A DNA stretch of 10,458 nucleotides, taken from positions 1 through 10,458 of the forward strand of contig JAWWBT010000085.1 in the NCBI GenBank assembly GCA_033720815.1. Direction: 5' to 3'. Of the stretch, positions 1 to 6,945 are shown one piece after another. Positions within the stretch are counted from its first letter, which is position 1. Each line of letters begins with the position of its first letter. Below the pieces are notes generated by a model. That model was not told where the DNA came from and did not search any database. It saw nothing but the letters and a program-made list of their open reading frames with translations. The DNA is from JAWWBS01 sp033720815 (GTDB lineage Bacteria > Pseudomonadota > Gammaproteobacteria > Natronospirales > JAJUFS01). The position numbers and the translations under genes were made by a program.

Positions 1-1
1 A

Positions 2-532
2 CTGGATGCAATGCGCAGGCTTGCGGGCGATATCGAATCCGTCCTCGAACTCGACGAAGAGATCCGGAAGCTCGCTGAAAAGCTCGTGGAAAAGCACCAT
101 GCGCTTTTCCTCGGGCGCGGTGTCTTCTTCCCGATCGCTCTCGAGGGTGCGTTGAAGCTGAAGGAAATTTCCTACATCCACGCCGAAGCCTACCCGGCCG
201 GTGAGTTGAAGCATGGTCCGCTCGCACTTGTCGATGACGACATGCCGATTATTGCCGTTGCGCCGAATGACAGCCTGCTCGACAAGGTGAAGGCGAACCT
301 GCAGGAAGTCCGTGCCCGTGGTGGCCAGCTGTACGTCTTTGCTGACCCGGATGCCCGGATGAAGAACGAGCCCGGTGTCGAAGTCCTGGAGTTGCCGCGC
401 CATGCGGCCGCGTTGACGCAGCCGGTGCTCTACACCATCCCGTTGCAGTTGCTGTCCTATCACGTGGCAGTACTCAAGGGCACCGACGTGGACAAGCCGC
501 GCAACCTGGCGAAATCCGTTACGGTGGAATGA
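2..532 (+). CDS. glmS: Glutamine--fructose-6-phosphate aminotransferase (isomerizing), C-terminal part
   Basis: GlmS makes glucosamine-6-phosphate from fructose-6-phosphate and glutamine, the first committed step to UDP-GlcNAc for peptidoglycan and LPS, in the cytoplasm. Only the last 176 residues are present; the 5' end lies left of the window, and the frame is open from base 2, so the ATG at 11 is internal. What remains is the second SIS (sugar isomerase) subdomain. It has HHALFLGRG, then the very conserved EGALKLKEISYIHAEAY, then GELKHGPLAL, and the C-terminal tail NLAKSVTVE. By comparison with E. coli GlmS, these carry the isomerase glutamate, the histidine and the C-terminal lysine six residues from the end, all intact. 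The gene ends 6 bp before a strong terminator, so it is last in its transcript. Identification is essentially certain. The N-terminal glutaminase domain cannot be judged. Confidence 0.97.
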   Translation: MDAMRRLAGDIESVLELDEEIRKLAEKLVEKHHALFLGRGVFFPIALEGALKLKEISYIHAEAYPAGELKHGPLALVDDDMPIIAVAPNDSLLDKVKANLQEVRARGGQLYVFADPDARMKNEPGVEVLELPRHAAALTQPVLYTIPLQLLSYHVAVLKGTDVDKPRNLAKSVTVE

Positions 533-538
533 GCCAAG

Positions 539-567
539 AAAAAACCGGCCACTGGGCCGGTTTTTTT
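539..567. terminator. Bidirectional intrinsic terminator between glmS and the HD-domain gene
   Basis: A GC-rich stem, ACCGGCC at 544-550 against GGCCGGT at 555-561, has a 4-base loop (551-554). It is flanked by six A on the left (539-544) and seven T on the right (561-567), and the A and T runs extend the pairing. Read on either strand, the result is a hairpin followed by a U tract, so it can end both glmS and the converging minus-strand gene that stops at 583. Confidence 0.92.
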
Positions 568-582
568 CATCCTGAAGCAGTC

Positions 583-1602
583 TCAGTGCAAGCGTCTTCC
601 TGCGGCACCGTTGTCGTCACCATTCCGGTGCCCGAAGACCTTTCCGCCAAATTCATTCTGGCGGAAGAAATCCGAGTTGAAGCAGGGCGGCTTGCGTCGC
701 AACAGGTCCCAGCGGTCCTTCTCGATGACGCGCTTCAGGTGGGCGATATTGCGTTCAATCTCCTTCATGTAGAGATTCTCGCCACCGAAGTGCTGGCCCA
801 GGAAGCGCTGCGCGTTGCCGAATTTCTTGCCGATACGCTCTTCAAGCGTGGCCTCGACAAACCCCGGTGTCTTCTGCAGAAGGTGCTTCGGAGATTCATA
901 GTTCACGATGATGGAGCCGTCCGGTGCACGCATGCGCGCCATGCCGCCCATTACGAATTCCTCGTATAGCCGGTCACGACATTTCTCGAGATAGCAGCGA
1001 TCCGCCATCTGCGCCAGCATGTCTGCGGTGCCGAGCAGGTGACCTGTCTTGCGCCAGAGCGGGTCTTCGATATCCAGCGAATCGAAGCTGCGTTCGTAAC
1101 CGGTGAAATGCACCATTTCACGTGCTATCGGTGCAGCACCCTCGAAGCCGAGATCAGGCAGCAGTTCGGCGAGCAATTCGGCACTCCGCGCCACATGAAT
1201 TCGCGTGTATTCGGCACCGTGCTGGTGCTCGGAATCACCGTGGCTTCGCAGGTAGCCCGCATCATGGAACAGGGCGCTGATCAGCCCGACGGCTGCACGC
1301 TCTGCACCAAGCCGGGAGTCATCCGTTTCGCTCGATAGCTCGTAGCCATGCAACAACCGCGCCATCGCAAGGGTGACGTCCAGGGTGTGCTGCAGGTCAT
1401 GGTAGGTGGTTTCGATCGCGTGGAAGCGGCTGCTATCGCCACGAAACGCGTCGGCAAAAATCTCGAACGCCCGGGAAACCGGTTTGAATGCCTCTTCTGG
1501 ATACAGCTCCCCCCAGAGCTGCTTCACGGCATCGTGAACCGCCGTCGGGCTACTCACCTGCACCGTGTTGGTGACATCAAAGTCACTGCGTCGTTCACGC
1601 AT
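583..1602 (-). CDS. HD-domain (metal-dependent phosphohydrolase-type) protein
   Basis: A 339-residue soluble protein with no signal peptide or membrane segment. An HD-superfamily metal site is visible: YHDLQH at residues 67-72, LFHDAGY with the HD pair at H113-D114, and GTADMLAQMADR with the likely last ligand at D194. YHDLQH followed some 40 residues later by LFHD resembles the entry to class I cyclic-nucleotide phosphodiesterase folds, so hydrolysis of a nucleotide or other phosphoester is inferred; the substrate is unknown. The start is ATG at 1602, because GGAGGG (minus strand, 1611-1616) sits 8 bases upstream. A TTG at 1626 is in frame but would place this site inside the gene. The last 35 or so residues (after KPP) are rich in G, N, R and H and unlike the helical body; this may be a lineage-specific tail. 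It lies 123 bp downstream of xthA on the same strand and ends 15 bp from the shared terminator. Confidence 0.85.
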   Translation of the reverse strand: MRERRSDFDVTNTVQVSSPTAVHDAVKQLWGELYPEEAFKPVSRAFEIFADAFRGDSSRFHAIETTYHDLQHTLDVTLAMARLLHGYELSSETDDSRLGAERAAVGLISALFHDAGYLRSHGDSEHQHGAEYTRIHVARSAELLAELLPDLGFEGAAPIAREMVHFTGYERSFDSLDIEDPLWRKTGHLLGTADMLAQMADRCYLEKCRDRLYEEFVMGGMARMRAPDGSIIVNYESPKHLLQKTPGFVEATLEERIGKKFGNAQRFLGQHFGGENLYMKEIERNIAHLKRVIEKDRWDLLRRKPPCFNSDFFRQNEFGGKVFGHRNGDDNGAAGRRLH

Positions 1603-1616
1603 CTCCTCTCCCCTCC
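1603..1616 (-). promoter_or_regulatory. Purine-rich ribosome binding site that fixes the HD-gene start
   Basis: On the minus strand this reads GGAGGGGAGAGGAG directly before ATG at 1602. GGAGGG has an 8-base spacer to that ATG. It favours the ATG over the in-frame TTG at 1626. Confidence 0.75.
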
Positions 1617-1725
1617 AGTCAGTCAATTGCCATCGCGTACCTCCCCCAAGGACTACAATGACACCCCCAGAATAGGGGCTTTCCTGAACTGCCTGTAGCG
1701 GAAACTGGTGAAAACGTGACCAGAA

Positions 1726-2493
1726 TCACATAGTTATGTTAACCAAAACGGGTGCATGGTCGGACGGCCTTTCCCAGGTGCGCGGCTCCCGGTCGATCCA
1801 GCTGGCCTCGCACTTCTCCCGCAACGCATCACTCAGGAGCAGCAAGTCGATGCGCAATCCGCGGTTTCGCCGGAACCCGGCTGCCCGGTAATCCCACCAG
1901 CTGAAGGTATCCGGTTCCTGCTCGAAGAGGCGATAGGAATCCGTGAACCCGAGGTCGAGGATCTTCTTCAGTGCTGCGTGTTCCGGTTCGCTGAACAGGA
2001 TCTTCCCGCGCCATTCCTCCGGGTCGTGCACGTCGGCGTCAGCCGGGGCGATATTGAAATCACCCATGACGACCATCCTGTCGTGCTGCTTGCGTTCATC
2101 CGCCAGGACGCCTGAAAGGTAATCCAGCCAACCGAGCTTGTAGTCGTATTTCTCCGAACCGACTTCCGAGCCGTTCGGAACGTACAGGTTCGCCACCCGG
2201 ACCCCGCCAAACGTGCCGATGATCACCCGCGCCTGGGGGTCCTCGAGTCCCGGCATGCCCTTCACGATGTCCTCGCCCGGCTCACGGCTCAGCAGCGCCA
2301 CGCCGTTGTAGGTCTTCTGCCCGTAAAAATCCACGTGGTAGCCCGCTTCGCGCAGTTCATCGACGGGAAACTTGTCGTCCGTGAGCTTGGTTTCCTGCAG
2401 GCCGAGCACATCAGGCTGTTCCGTCTCCAGCCAGTCGAGCACCTGCGGCAGGCGGACTTTGAGGGAATTCACGTTCCATGAGGCGATCTTCAT
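1726..2493 (-). CDS. xthA: Exodeoxyribonuclease III (AP endonuclease, ExoIII family)
   Basis: A 255-residue cytoplasmic DNA-repair enzyme of the exonuclease III (EEP) family, which cleaves at abasic sites and removes 3' blocking groups and 3' nucleotides in base-excision repair. It starts MKIASWNVNSLKVR, carrying N7. LQETK holds the metal-binding E34, NLYVPNG holds Y104, VVMGDFNIAP holds D145 and N147, LRIDLLL holds D216, and the C-terminal SDHAPV carries D245-H246. All catalytic positions known from E. coli ExoIII appear present, and the length is close to the E. coli enzyme (268). The ATG at 2493 is preceded by AAGGAT at a 6-base spacing. It lies 29 bp after the SH3-protein gene on the same strand, so it is probably the third gene of the prlC transcript. 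No functional link to its neighbours is evident. Within the family, the sequence looks like the XthA branch common in proteobacteria. Confidence 0.95.
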   Translation of the reverse strand: MKIASWNVNSLKVRLPQVLDWLETEQPDVLGLQETKLTDDKFPVDELREAGYHVDFYGQKTYNGVALLSREPGEDIVKGMPGLEDPQARVIIGTFGGVRVANLYVPNGSEVGSEKYDYKLGWLDYLSGVLADERKQHDRMVVMGDFNIAPADADVHDPEEWRGKILFSEPEHAALKKILDLGFTDSYRLFEQEPDTFSWWDYRAAGFRRNRGLRIDLLLLSDALREKCEASWIDREPRTWERPSDHAPVLVNITM

Positions 2494-2522
2494 TGGAAAT
2501 CCTTGTTGCTCTAGCGGTTGGG

Positions 2523-3224
2523 TCAGATATCCAGGCCACGGAACCGGCTACGGACACGCCGCGTCTTCAGCGCGTAACCGGACACAAAACCCGCGAGCAG
2601 GAATGCGAGCGCCGAGCTCGCAATCACCAGCCAGTAATCCCGCCACTCGACATTGTTTTTTGCGCGTTCGGCCTCGGTGCGTGCGAGCATCCGGCGGCTT
2701 TCCTCGGCCAGTTCGTATTCGGCGATCTCGGCCTCCAGTGCGGCATTCCTGTCACGCAGCTCGGAGAGCTCTGAGCCCACCTGTTCCAGCTCTTCCTGCA
2801 GCCGGGTCACTTCACTCGACGCCGATTCCTGTGAATTGTCGAGCTGCTGTGCTGCCCGCTGCGCACTGGCGCGCGCATTGCGCAACTGGCGTTGCAGGTC
2901 TGCGACGGTGGCCTCGAGTTCCTCGATGCGTGAATTCGCCGTTATCAGCTGGTCTTCTGCCGGTGTTTCCGGTGTGACATCGCTGGCCGCGAGCCAGCCC
3001 TCAAGCCCGGAGACAGTGCGCACATTCACGAAACCGGCCTGTTCTCCCAGTACCGCCACCTGCTCGCCGGGCGTCAGTCGCATGAGGATACTGGCCTCTG
3101 GCGAGGGAGCCTGCAGCAGTGCGACGCTGGCACGCTTCGCCACGTAACGTTCCGGCTCATCCTGGGCTACCGCGGAAACCGGCAGCAACAGCAGTACTGC
3201 AATGCATAGCGTTATCCGAGTCAT
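2523..3224 (-). CDS. SH3-domain, coiled-coil inner-membrane protein (YgiM/TIGR04211-like)
   Basis: A 233-residue predicted envelope protein. In order: an N-terminal signal peptide (MTRITLCIAVLLLLPVSAVA, likely cut after residue 20), a bacterial SH3-like domain at about 26-83 (RYVAKRASVALLQAPS, then GEQVAVLGEQAGFVNVRT and GLEGWL), a long heptad-rich coiled coil at about 88-190, one transmembrane helix at about 198-218, and a short basic tail (KTRRVRSRFRG). This order matches the YgiM family, whose function is not established. By the positive-inside rule the SH3 and coiled coil face the periplasm and the tail faces the cytoplasm. The start at 3224 is chosen because it begins the signal peptide, has GGAG 8 bases upstream, and forms an ATGA overlap with the prlC stop. 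The frame is open further upstream, but that part is antisense-like and overlaps prlC. The overlap implies translational coupling to prlC. Confidence 0.88.
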   Translation of the reverse strand: MTRITLCIAVLLLLPVSAVAQDEPERYVAKRASVALLQAPSPEASILMRLTPGEQVAVLGEQAGFVNVRTVSGLEGWLAASDVTPETPAEDQLITANSRIEELEATVADLQRQLRNARASAQRAAQQLDNSQESASSEVTRLQEELEQVGSELSELRDRNAALEAEIAEYELAEESRRMLARTEAERAKNNVEWRDYWLVIASSALAFLLAGFVSGYALKTRRVRSRFRGLDI

Positions 3225-5266
3225 GCAGCATTCTCCAGTCCGTGTTGTCGCAGGAAGGCTTCCTGCGTCGGCTTGCGCCCGCGGAATTCCACGAACAGCG
3301 ATTCGGGATCCGCACTGCCTCCTCGTTCCAGGATGCTGGCGAGAAATCGCTGGCCGGTTGCGCGATCGAACAGCCCGGCTTCCTCGAAGGCGCCGAAGGC
3401 GTCGGCCGACATCACCTCGGCCCACAGGTAGCTGTAATAACCCGCCGCGTAACCGCCAGCAAAGATGTGCGAGAAGCTGTGCGGGAAACGATTGAACGAC
3501 GGCGCGGGAACCACCGCTACCTCATCACGCACTTCGGCGAGCGCGCCCATGACGTCCTTGCCGTCGCCGGTGTGCAGGCGCATGTCAAAGGTGGCAAATT
3601 CCAGCTGCCGCACGAGGAAAAGCCCGGCGTGGAAAGTCCTGCTGGCCAGCATCTTGTCGTGCAGCTCGTCCGGAAGCGGCGCGCCGGTGTCCACGTGGCC
3701 ACTGATGAGATCCAGCGCCGCGCGGTCCCAGGTGAAATTCTCGTGGAACTGCGAGGGAAGCTCGACGGCATCCCATGCCACACCGTTGATGCCGGCCGCG
3801 GCCGGGTAGTCGACCTGGGTGAGCAGGTGGTGCAGGCAATGGCCGAACTCGTGGAACAGGGTCTGCACATCATCGTGGCTGAGCAGCGAGGGTTTTTCCC
3901 TGCCCGGCGGTGCGAAGTTGCAGCACAGGTGTGCAATCGGCGTCTGTACTCCAGCCTCGCGGCGGAATCGGTTGCGCGCCTCATCCATCCACGCACCGCT
4001 GCGTTTCTGCGGGCGCGCGAACAGGTCCATGAACAGGTGGCCGCGCAGCGTTCCTCCGCTGTCACGCACGGCAAAATAGCGAACATCCGCATGCCACGCG
4101 GAAGGCGGTTTCTCTTCCTTTACCTCCAGGCCATAGAGCTCGCCCACGATCCGGAACAGTCCGTCCATTACCTTCGGCAAGGGGAAATACGGTCGCAGTT
4201 CTTCCTGGCTGATATCGAAGCGGGCCTTGCGCAGCTTTTCCGCTGCGAAGCCGATATCCCAGGCTTCGAGCTTCCCCATGTCGAGTTCGGTAGCCGCGAA
4301 TCCCTGCAGTTCATCGAATTCTGCCTGGGCGACAGGACGGATTCGCTTCACGAGCGCGGCAAGGAAATCGAGCACCTCGTCCGGCGATTTCGCCATCTTC
4401 GATTCGAGCGATACTTCCGCGAAATTCCGGAAGCCGAGCAGTTCCGCCTCTTCGGCGCGCAGGCCGAGGATGTCCTGCATCAGTTCGCTGTTGTCGAAAC
4501 GACCTGCGGTCGGCCCCTGGTCCGAGGCACGCGTCACCCAGGCCGTGTACATTTCCCGGCGCATGTCGCGGTCATCGGCATGCGTGATCACCGCATGGAA
4601 GCTCGGGAAATCCAGCGAGAACCACCAGCCTGACCCGCCCTGGTCGGCAGCCGTCGAAGCCGCGCGATCGATGGCGTCCTGCGGGATCCCGGAGAGACGG
4701 GATTCATCGTCGATCTTCAGGTGCCAGGCCGCCGCCGAATCAATCAGGTTTTCCTCGAATTTCGCCTGCTTGGCAGACAGCGCCTGCTGGATATCCCGAT
4801 AGCGGGCCTTCGGCGCATCATCAAGTGCCACACCGGCCAGACGGAAATCGCGCAGCTCGTCATCGAGGATCTTCACCTGCGCCGCGTCCAGCCCGAGGCT
4901 GTCCGCATTGGCACGGACCTCATCAAAGGCATCGTAAAGTGCCCGGTTCTGGCCCAGTTCCGCAGTGTAGTCGGCCAGTTTCGGCAGGCAGGCGTTATAG
5001 GCCTTGCGCAGGCTCTCCTCGTTGACCACCGAGTTCAGGTGATTCACCGGCGACCAGGCGCGATTCAGGCGGTCTTCCATTTCCTCCAGCGGCGTGACGA
5101 GGTTGTCCCAGGTGAACGGGCCGCCGCGCTCCAGGAGTTTCTCGATACCAGAGCGATTCTCTGCGAGCAGCTGGTCGATCGCGGCTTCGACGTGCTCGGC
5201 ACGAATCGCGGCAAAGTCGGCAAGACCGGCCGGTTCATTGGCGGCGTCGAGTAGCGGGTTGCTCAT
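3221..5266 (-). CDS. prlC: Oligopeptidase A (M3 family zinc metallopeptidase)
   Basis: A 681-residue cytoplasmic peptidase, almost the length of E. coli PrlC/OpdA (680). M3 peptidases degrade short peptides, including cleaved signal peptides. The zinc site is clear: LFHEFGHCLHH gives H472, E473 and H476, and the third ligand is E502 in AVELPSQF. The C-terminal family blocks are also present (RFPHSFSHIFAGGYAAGYYSYLW is one run, seen at about plus-strand 3430-3500). The start is ATG at 5266 (MSNPLLDAAN), with AGGAG on the minus strand at 5274-5278, spaced 7 bases. An upstream in-frame ATG at 5305 adds 13 residues with no good ribosome site. Two small departures from the E. coli sequence are HEFGHC rather than HEFGHG, and FHENF rather than FMENW just after the third ligand. 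It is the first gene of a probable transcript with the SH3 protein and xthA. Confidence 0.96.
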   Translation of the reverse strand: MSNPLLDAANEPAGLADFAAIRAEHVEAAIDQLLAENRSGIEKLLERGGPFTWDNLVTPLEEMEDRLNRAWSPVNHLNSVVNEESLRKAYNACLPKLADYTAELGQNRALYDAFDEVRANADSLGLDAAQVKILDDELRDFRLAGVALDDAPKARYRDIQQALSAKQAKFEENLIDSAAAWHLKIDDESRLSGIPQDAIDRAASTAADQGGSGWWFSLDFPSFHAVITHADDRDMRREMYTAWVTRASDQGPTAGRFDNSELMQDILGLRAEEAELLGFRNFAEVSLESKMAKSPDEVLDFLAALVKRIRPVAQAEFDELQGFAATELDMGKLEAWDIGFAAEKLRKARFDISQEELRPYFPLPKVMDGLFRIVGELYGLEVKEEKPPSAWHADVRYFAVRDSGGTLRGHLFMDLFARPQKRSGAWMDEARNRFRREAGVQTPIAHLCCNFAPPGREKPSLLSHDDVQTLFHEFGHCLHHLLTQVDYPAAAGINGVAWDAVELPSQFHENFTWDRAALDLISGHVDTGAPLPDELHDKMLASRTFHAGLFLVRQLEFATFDMRLHTGDGKDVMGALAEVRDEVAVVPAPSFNRFPHSFSHIFAGGYAAGYYSYLWAEVMSADAFGAFEEAGLFDRATGQRFLASILERGGSADPESLFVEFRGRKPTQEAFLRQHGLENAA

Positions 5267-5312
5267 GGATGCGCTCCTGCGGATAAACGAAAGTGAGGCT
5301 GGCAAGGCAGGA

Positions 5313-5341
5313 ATTCTAGCATTCGGCCTCGCTGTTCGCAG
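5313..5341 (-). promoter_or_regulatory. Candidate sigma-70 promoter for prlC
   Basis: On the minus strand, TAGAAT (plus 5313-5318, five of six matches to TATAAT) lies 17 bases downstream of CTGCGA (plus 5336-5341, three of six matches to TTGACA). Transcription would begin near 5306, giving a leader of about 40 bases before the prlC ATG. The weak -35 keeps confidence low. Confidence 0.35.
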
Positions 5342-5345
5342 GCCG
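5324..5345 (-). terminator. Hairpin after the GIDE gene, possible weak terminator
   Basis: A perfect 6-bp stem, CGGCCT (5324-5329) with AGGCCG (5340-5345), encloses a 10-base loop, 6 bp past the GIDE stop codon. No T tract follows on the minus strand, so intrinsic termination is doubtful and some read-through into prlC is possible. It overlaps the candidate prlC -35. Confidence 0.25.
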
Positions 5346-5351
5346 GGGCGC

Positions 5352-6278
5352 TCAGAGTGCGAGACGGGTCGTCAGCAGGAAAACCGCGGCAGCGCCGCCA
5401 AGGAAGAAGCCGGCAAGCCCGCCAATCGCGTGCCATCGGAAGCGCTTCGTCATCTCGGATTCCGGCAGCACAGAAAGGATGAACGGCCTGCCGTCAGGCG
5501 GGCGCAGCATCAGGTGCAGTTCGGAATCCAGGGCCGATTCGCGGGCGCGTTCGGCAACGATCTTCATTGCCTTGTCTCGCGCACCCTGCCATTCCTCGAT
5601 GCTGATCTCGCCGTCGCGGTCCGAGTCGAACTGCTTCATGAAATGCGGGTCGCGCTTCCACTCGGCCAGCAGGGCCGCGGTCTCGTTGCGACGGTCCATA
5701 GCCGTATGCATTTTCGATTGCGTCTGGAAATGCCCGATGGCGTAGAGCATGTCCTTCTCGTGCATGCGCTTTTCGGTATACCGGTACCGGCCACCGAAAA
5801 AGCTGGATGTCTTCGGCCCGCCGCTGGGAAACCGAGAGGAGCCATGCCAGGTGTCGGTTGCCGAGGGAATGACTTCAGCACCTTCAGGGTCGATGACCGC
5901 CTCGCCGGTGTCGTCCTTGATCAGGAATATCGAATGGCTGGTTTCGCTCTCCACCGTCACCCATTTCGTGCGGTTGTTCTTGCCACCGGTATGACGTTTT
6001 TCCTCGATGCTGTAAGACCACCAGGTGCATGTCGTGCCGGTCAGTGGCGCCTTGATCGGGTCGCCCGGCATCAGTTTCTGGATGCCGATCAGCTCGCAGT
6101 AGCCTTGCGCGGCCGAGCGACACTTCGAGGTCGGCGTGTCCTCGATCAGGCGAACGCGCTTGATCGAGCGGAACCACCACCAGAAACCACCGAGGCAAAG
6201 GAGCGACGCGACGACGACCGACAACCAGAAGTCGTCGGTCGCCATGTTGTTGATGGATTCGACGAGCGACTGCTCCAT
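5352..6278 (-). CDS. Membrane protein with GIDE/BAM-like domain and an EF-hand
   Basis: A 308-residue protein with two predicted membrane helices, about 18-36 and 285-304. The stretch from about 42 to 200 (RLIEDTPTSKCRSAAQGYCE, then GDPIKAPLTGTTCTWWSYSI) looks like the GIDE/BAM domain known from the mitochondrial E3 ligase MUL1 and from bacterial membrane proteins. No RING finger is present, so ligase activity is not implied. At 218-229 is a canonical EF-hand loop, DSDRDGEISIEE, with D218, D220, D222, E224, S226 and E229 in the calcium-binding positions. The basic residues beside both helices (RSIKRVR after the first, TKRFRWH before the second) suggest by the positive-inside rule that the GIDE and EF-hand parts face the cytoplasm. 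The ATG at 6278 has GGGAG 9 bases upstream. It follows lemA by 24 bp start to stop spacing (about 20 bases between), so the two are co-transcribed. Cellular role unknown; the GIDE call is from remembered family motifs. Confidence 0.8.
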   Translation of the reverse strand: MEQSLVESINNMATDDFWLSVVVASLLCLGGFWWWFRSIKRVRLIEDTPTSKCRSAAQGYCELIGIQKLMPGDPIKAPLTGTTCTWWSYSIEEKRHTGGKNNRTKWVTVESETSHSIFLIKDDTGEAVIDPEGAEVIPSATDTWHGSSRFPSGGPKTSSFFGGRYRYTEKRMHEKDMLYAIGHFQTQSKMHTAMDRRNETAALLAEWKRDPHFMKQFDSDRDGEISIEEWQGARDKAMKIVAERARESALDSELHLMLRPPDGRPFILSVLPESEMTKRFRWHAIGGLAGFFLGGAAAVFLLTTRLAL

Positions 6279-6298
6279 CGAAGAAAACTCCCGTTACA

Positions 6299-6874
6299 TC
6301 AACCGCCGAACAACGCCTTGACGTCGACGTCCTTCTTCTCTTCTTCCGCGAATTCCAGCAGGTCGGCTTCCTTGAAGCCGAGGTTCCGCGCGACGATCAC
6401 GTCGGGGAACTGCTCGATGCGGACATTCAGGTTGTTGACCGATTCGTTGTAGAACTCGCGGCGGTCGGCGATGGCGTTTTCCAGGCCGGAGATGCGCGCC
6501 TGCAGGTGCTGGAAGGATTCATTCGCCTTCAGGTCCGGATACTGCTCGGCGACGGCAAACAGGTTGCCCAGGCCCATGCGCAGCATACCTTCGGCCTCGC
6601 CTACCTTTTTCACATCACCTTCATCGCGTGCCGCGAAGACCTTGGCGCGCGCTTCCATGACCTTTTCGAGCGTTTCCTGCTCGTAGCCCATGTACTGCTT
6701 GCAGGTCTCGATCAGCTTGGGCAGCTCGTCATGGCGCTGCTTCAGCAGGACATCAATGTTCGCCCAGGCCTTCGACACGTTGTGCTTCAGCTGGACGAGA
6801 TTGTTGTAGATGGTGATGAAGTAGATCACCAGGACGGCGATGACGCCGAGAGTGATGAATCCGGATACGCTCAT
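6299..6874 (-). CDS. lemA: LemA family protein
   Basis: A 191-residue LemA-family protein. It has one N-terminal membrane helix (about 5-23: FITLGVIAVLVIYFITIY) followed by a helical domain with the family's typical blocks: NNLVQLKHNVSKAWANIDVL, LLKQRHDELPKLIETCKQYM, AVAEQYPDLKANESFQHLQ, and IADRREFYNESVNNLN with FPDVIVAR. LemA proteins are conserved across bacteria, and their molecular function is not settled. The name here means the membrane LemA family, not the Pseudomonas sensor kinase once called LemA. The ATG at 6874 is preceded by AGGGGAG at a 4-base spacing. It is the first gene of a two-gene operon with the GIDE/EF-hand protein, about 20 bp apart, and is divergent from gor. The length and C-terminal FGG end are normal for the family. 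Confidence 0.94.
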   Translation of the reverse strand: MSVSGFITLGVIAVLVIYFITIYNNLVQLKHNVSKAWANIDVLLKQRHDELPKLIETCKQYMGYEQETLEKVMEARAKVFAARDEGDVKKVGEAEGMLRMGLGNLFAVAEQYPDLKANESFQHLQARISGLENAIADRREFYNESVNNLNVRIEQFPDVIVARNLGFKEADLLEFAEEEKKDVDVKALFGG

Positions 6875-6909
6875 GATGCTCCCCTGTATGAGTGCAGCCC
6901 CAGCACGTT

Positions 6910-6937
6910 ACTATAACCGAACATTTGCACAAGTCAG
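6910..6937 (-). promoter_or_regulatory. Candidate promoter for lemA in the lemA-gor divergent region
   Basis: On the minus strand, CTGACT (plus 6932-6937, four of six matches to TTGACA) is followed after 16 bases by TATAGT (plus 6910-6915, five of six matches to TATAAT). The start site would be near 6903, leaving a leader of roughly 29 bases. The same bases read TATAAC at 6912-6917 on the plus strand, a possible gor -10 with only a poor -35 (ATGAGT at 6888-6893). Confidence 0.4.
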
Positions 6938-6945
6938 GAAGCATG

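Noticed and set aside
529..969. Plus-strand open frame overlapping the glmS stop
   Set aside because: It runs through the terminator at 539-567 and then antisense to the HD-domain gene.
1657..1682. CCCC/GGGG hairpin in the xthA-HD gap as a terminator for xthA
   Set aside because: The stem is only 4-5 bp and no T tract follows on the minus strand.
3119..4633. 504-codon open frame on the plus strand, antisense to prlC and the SH3 gene
   Set aside because: It spans two confidently identified minus-strand genes, has no recognisable domain, and its composition is that expected of the complement of high-GC coding DNA.
5352..6278. GIDE protein as an active ubiquitin ligase
   Set aside because: No RING finger or other E3 catalytic domain, and no ubiquitin-like gene nearby.
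5094..6452. 452-codon plus-strand open frame across prlC start, the gap, the GIDE gene and part of lemA
   Set aside because: It crosses gene boundaries and an intergenic gap, and shows no family motif; it is a shadow of the minus-strand genes.
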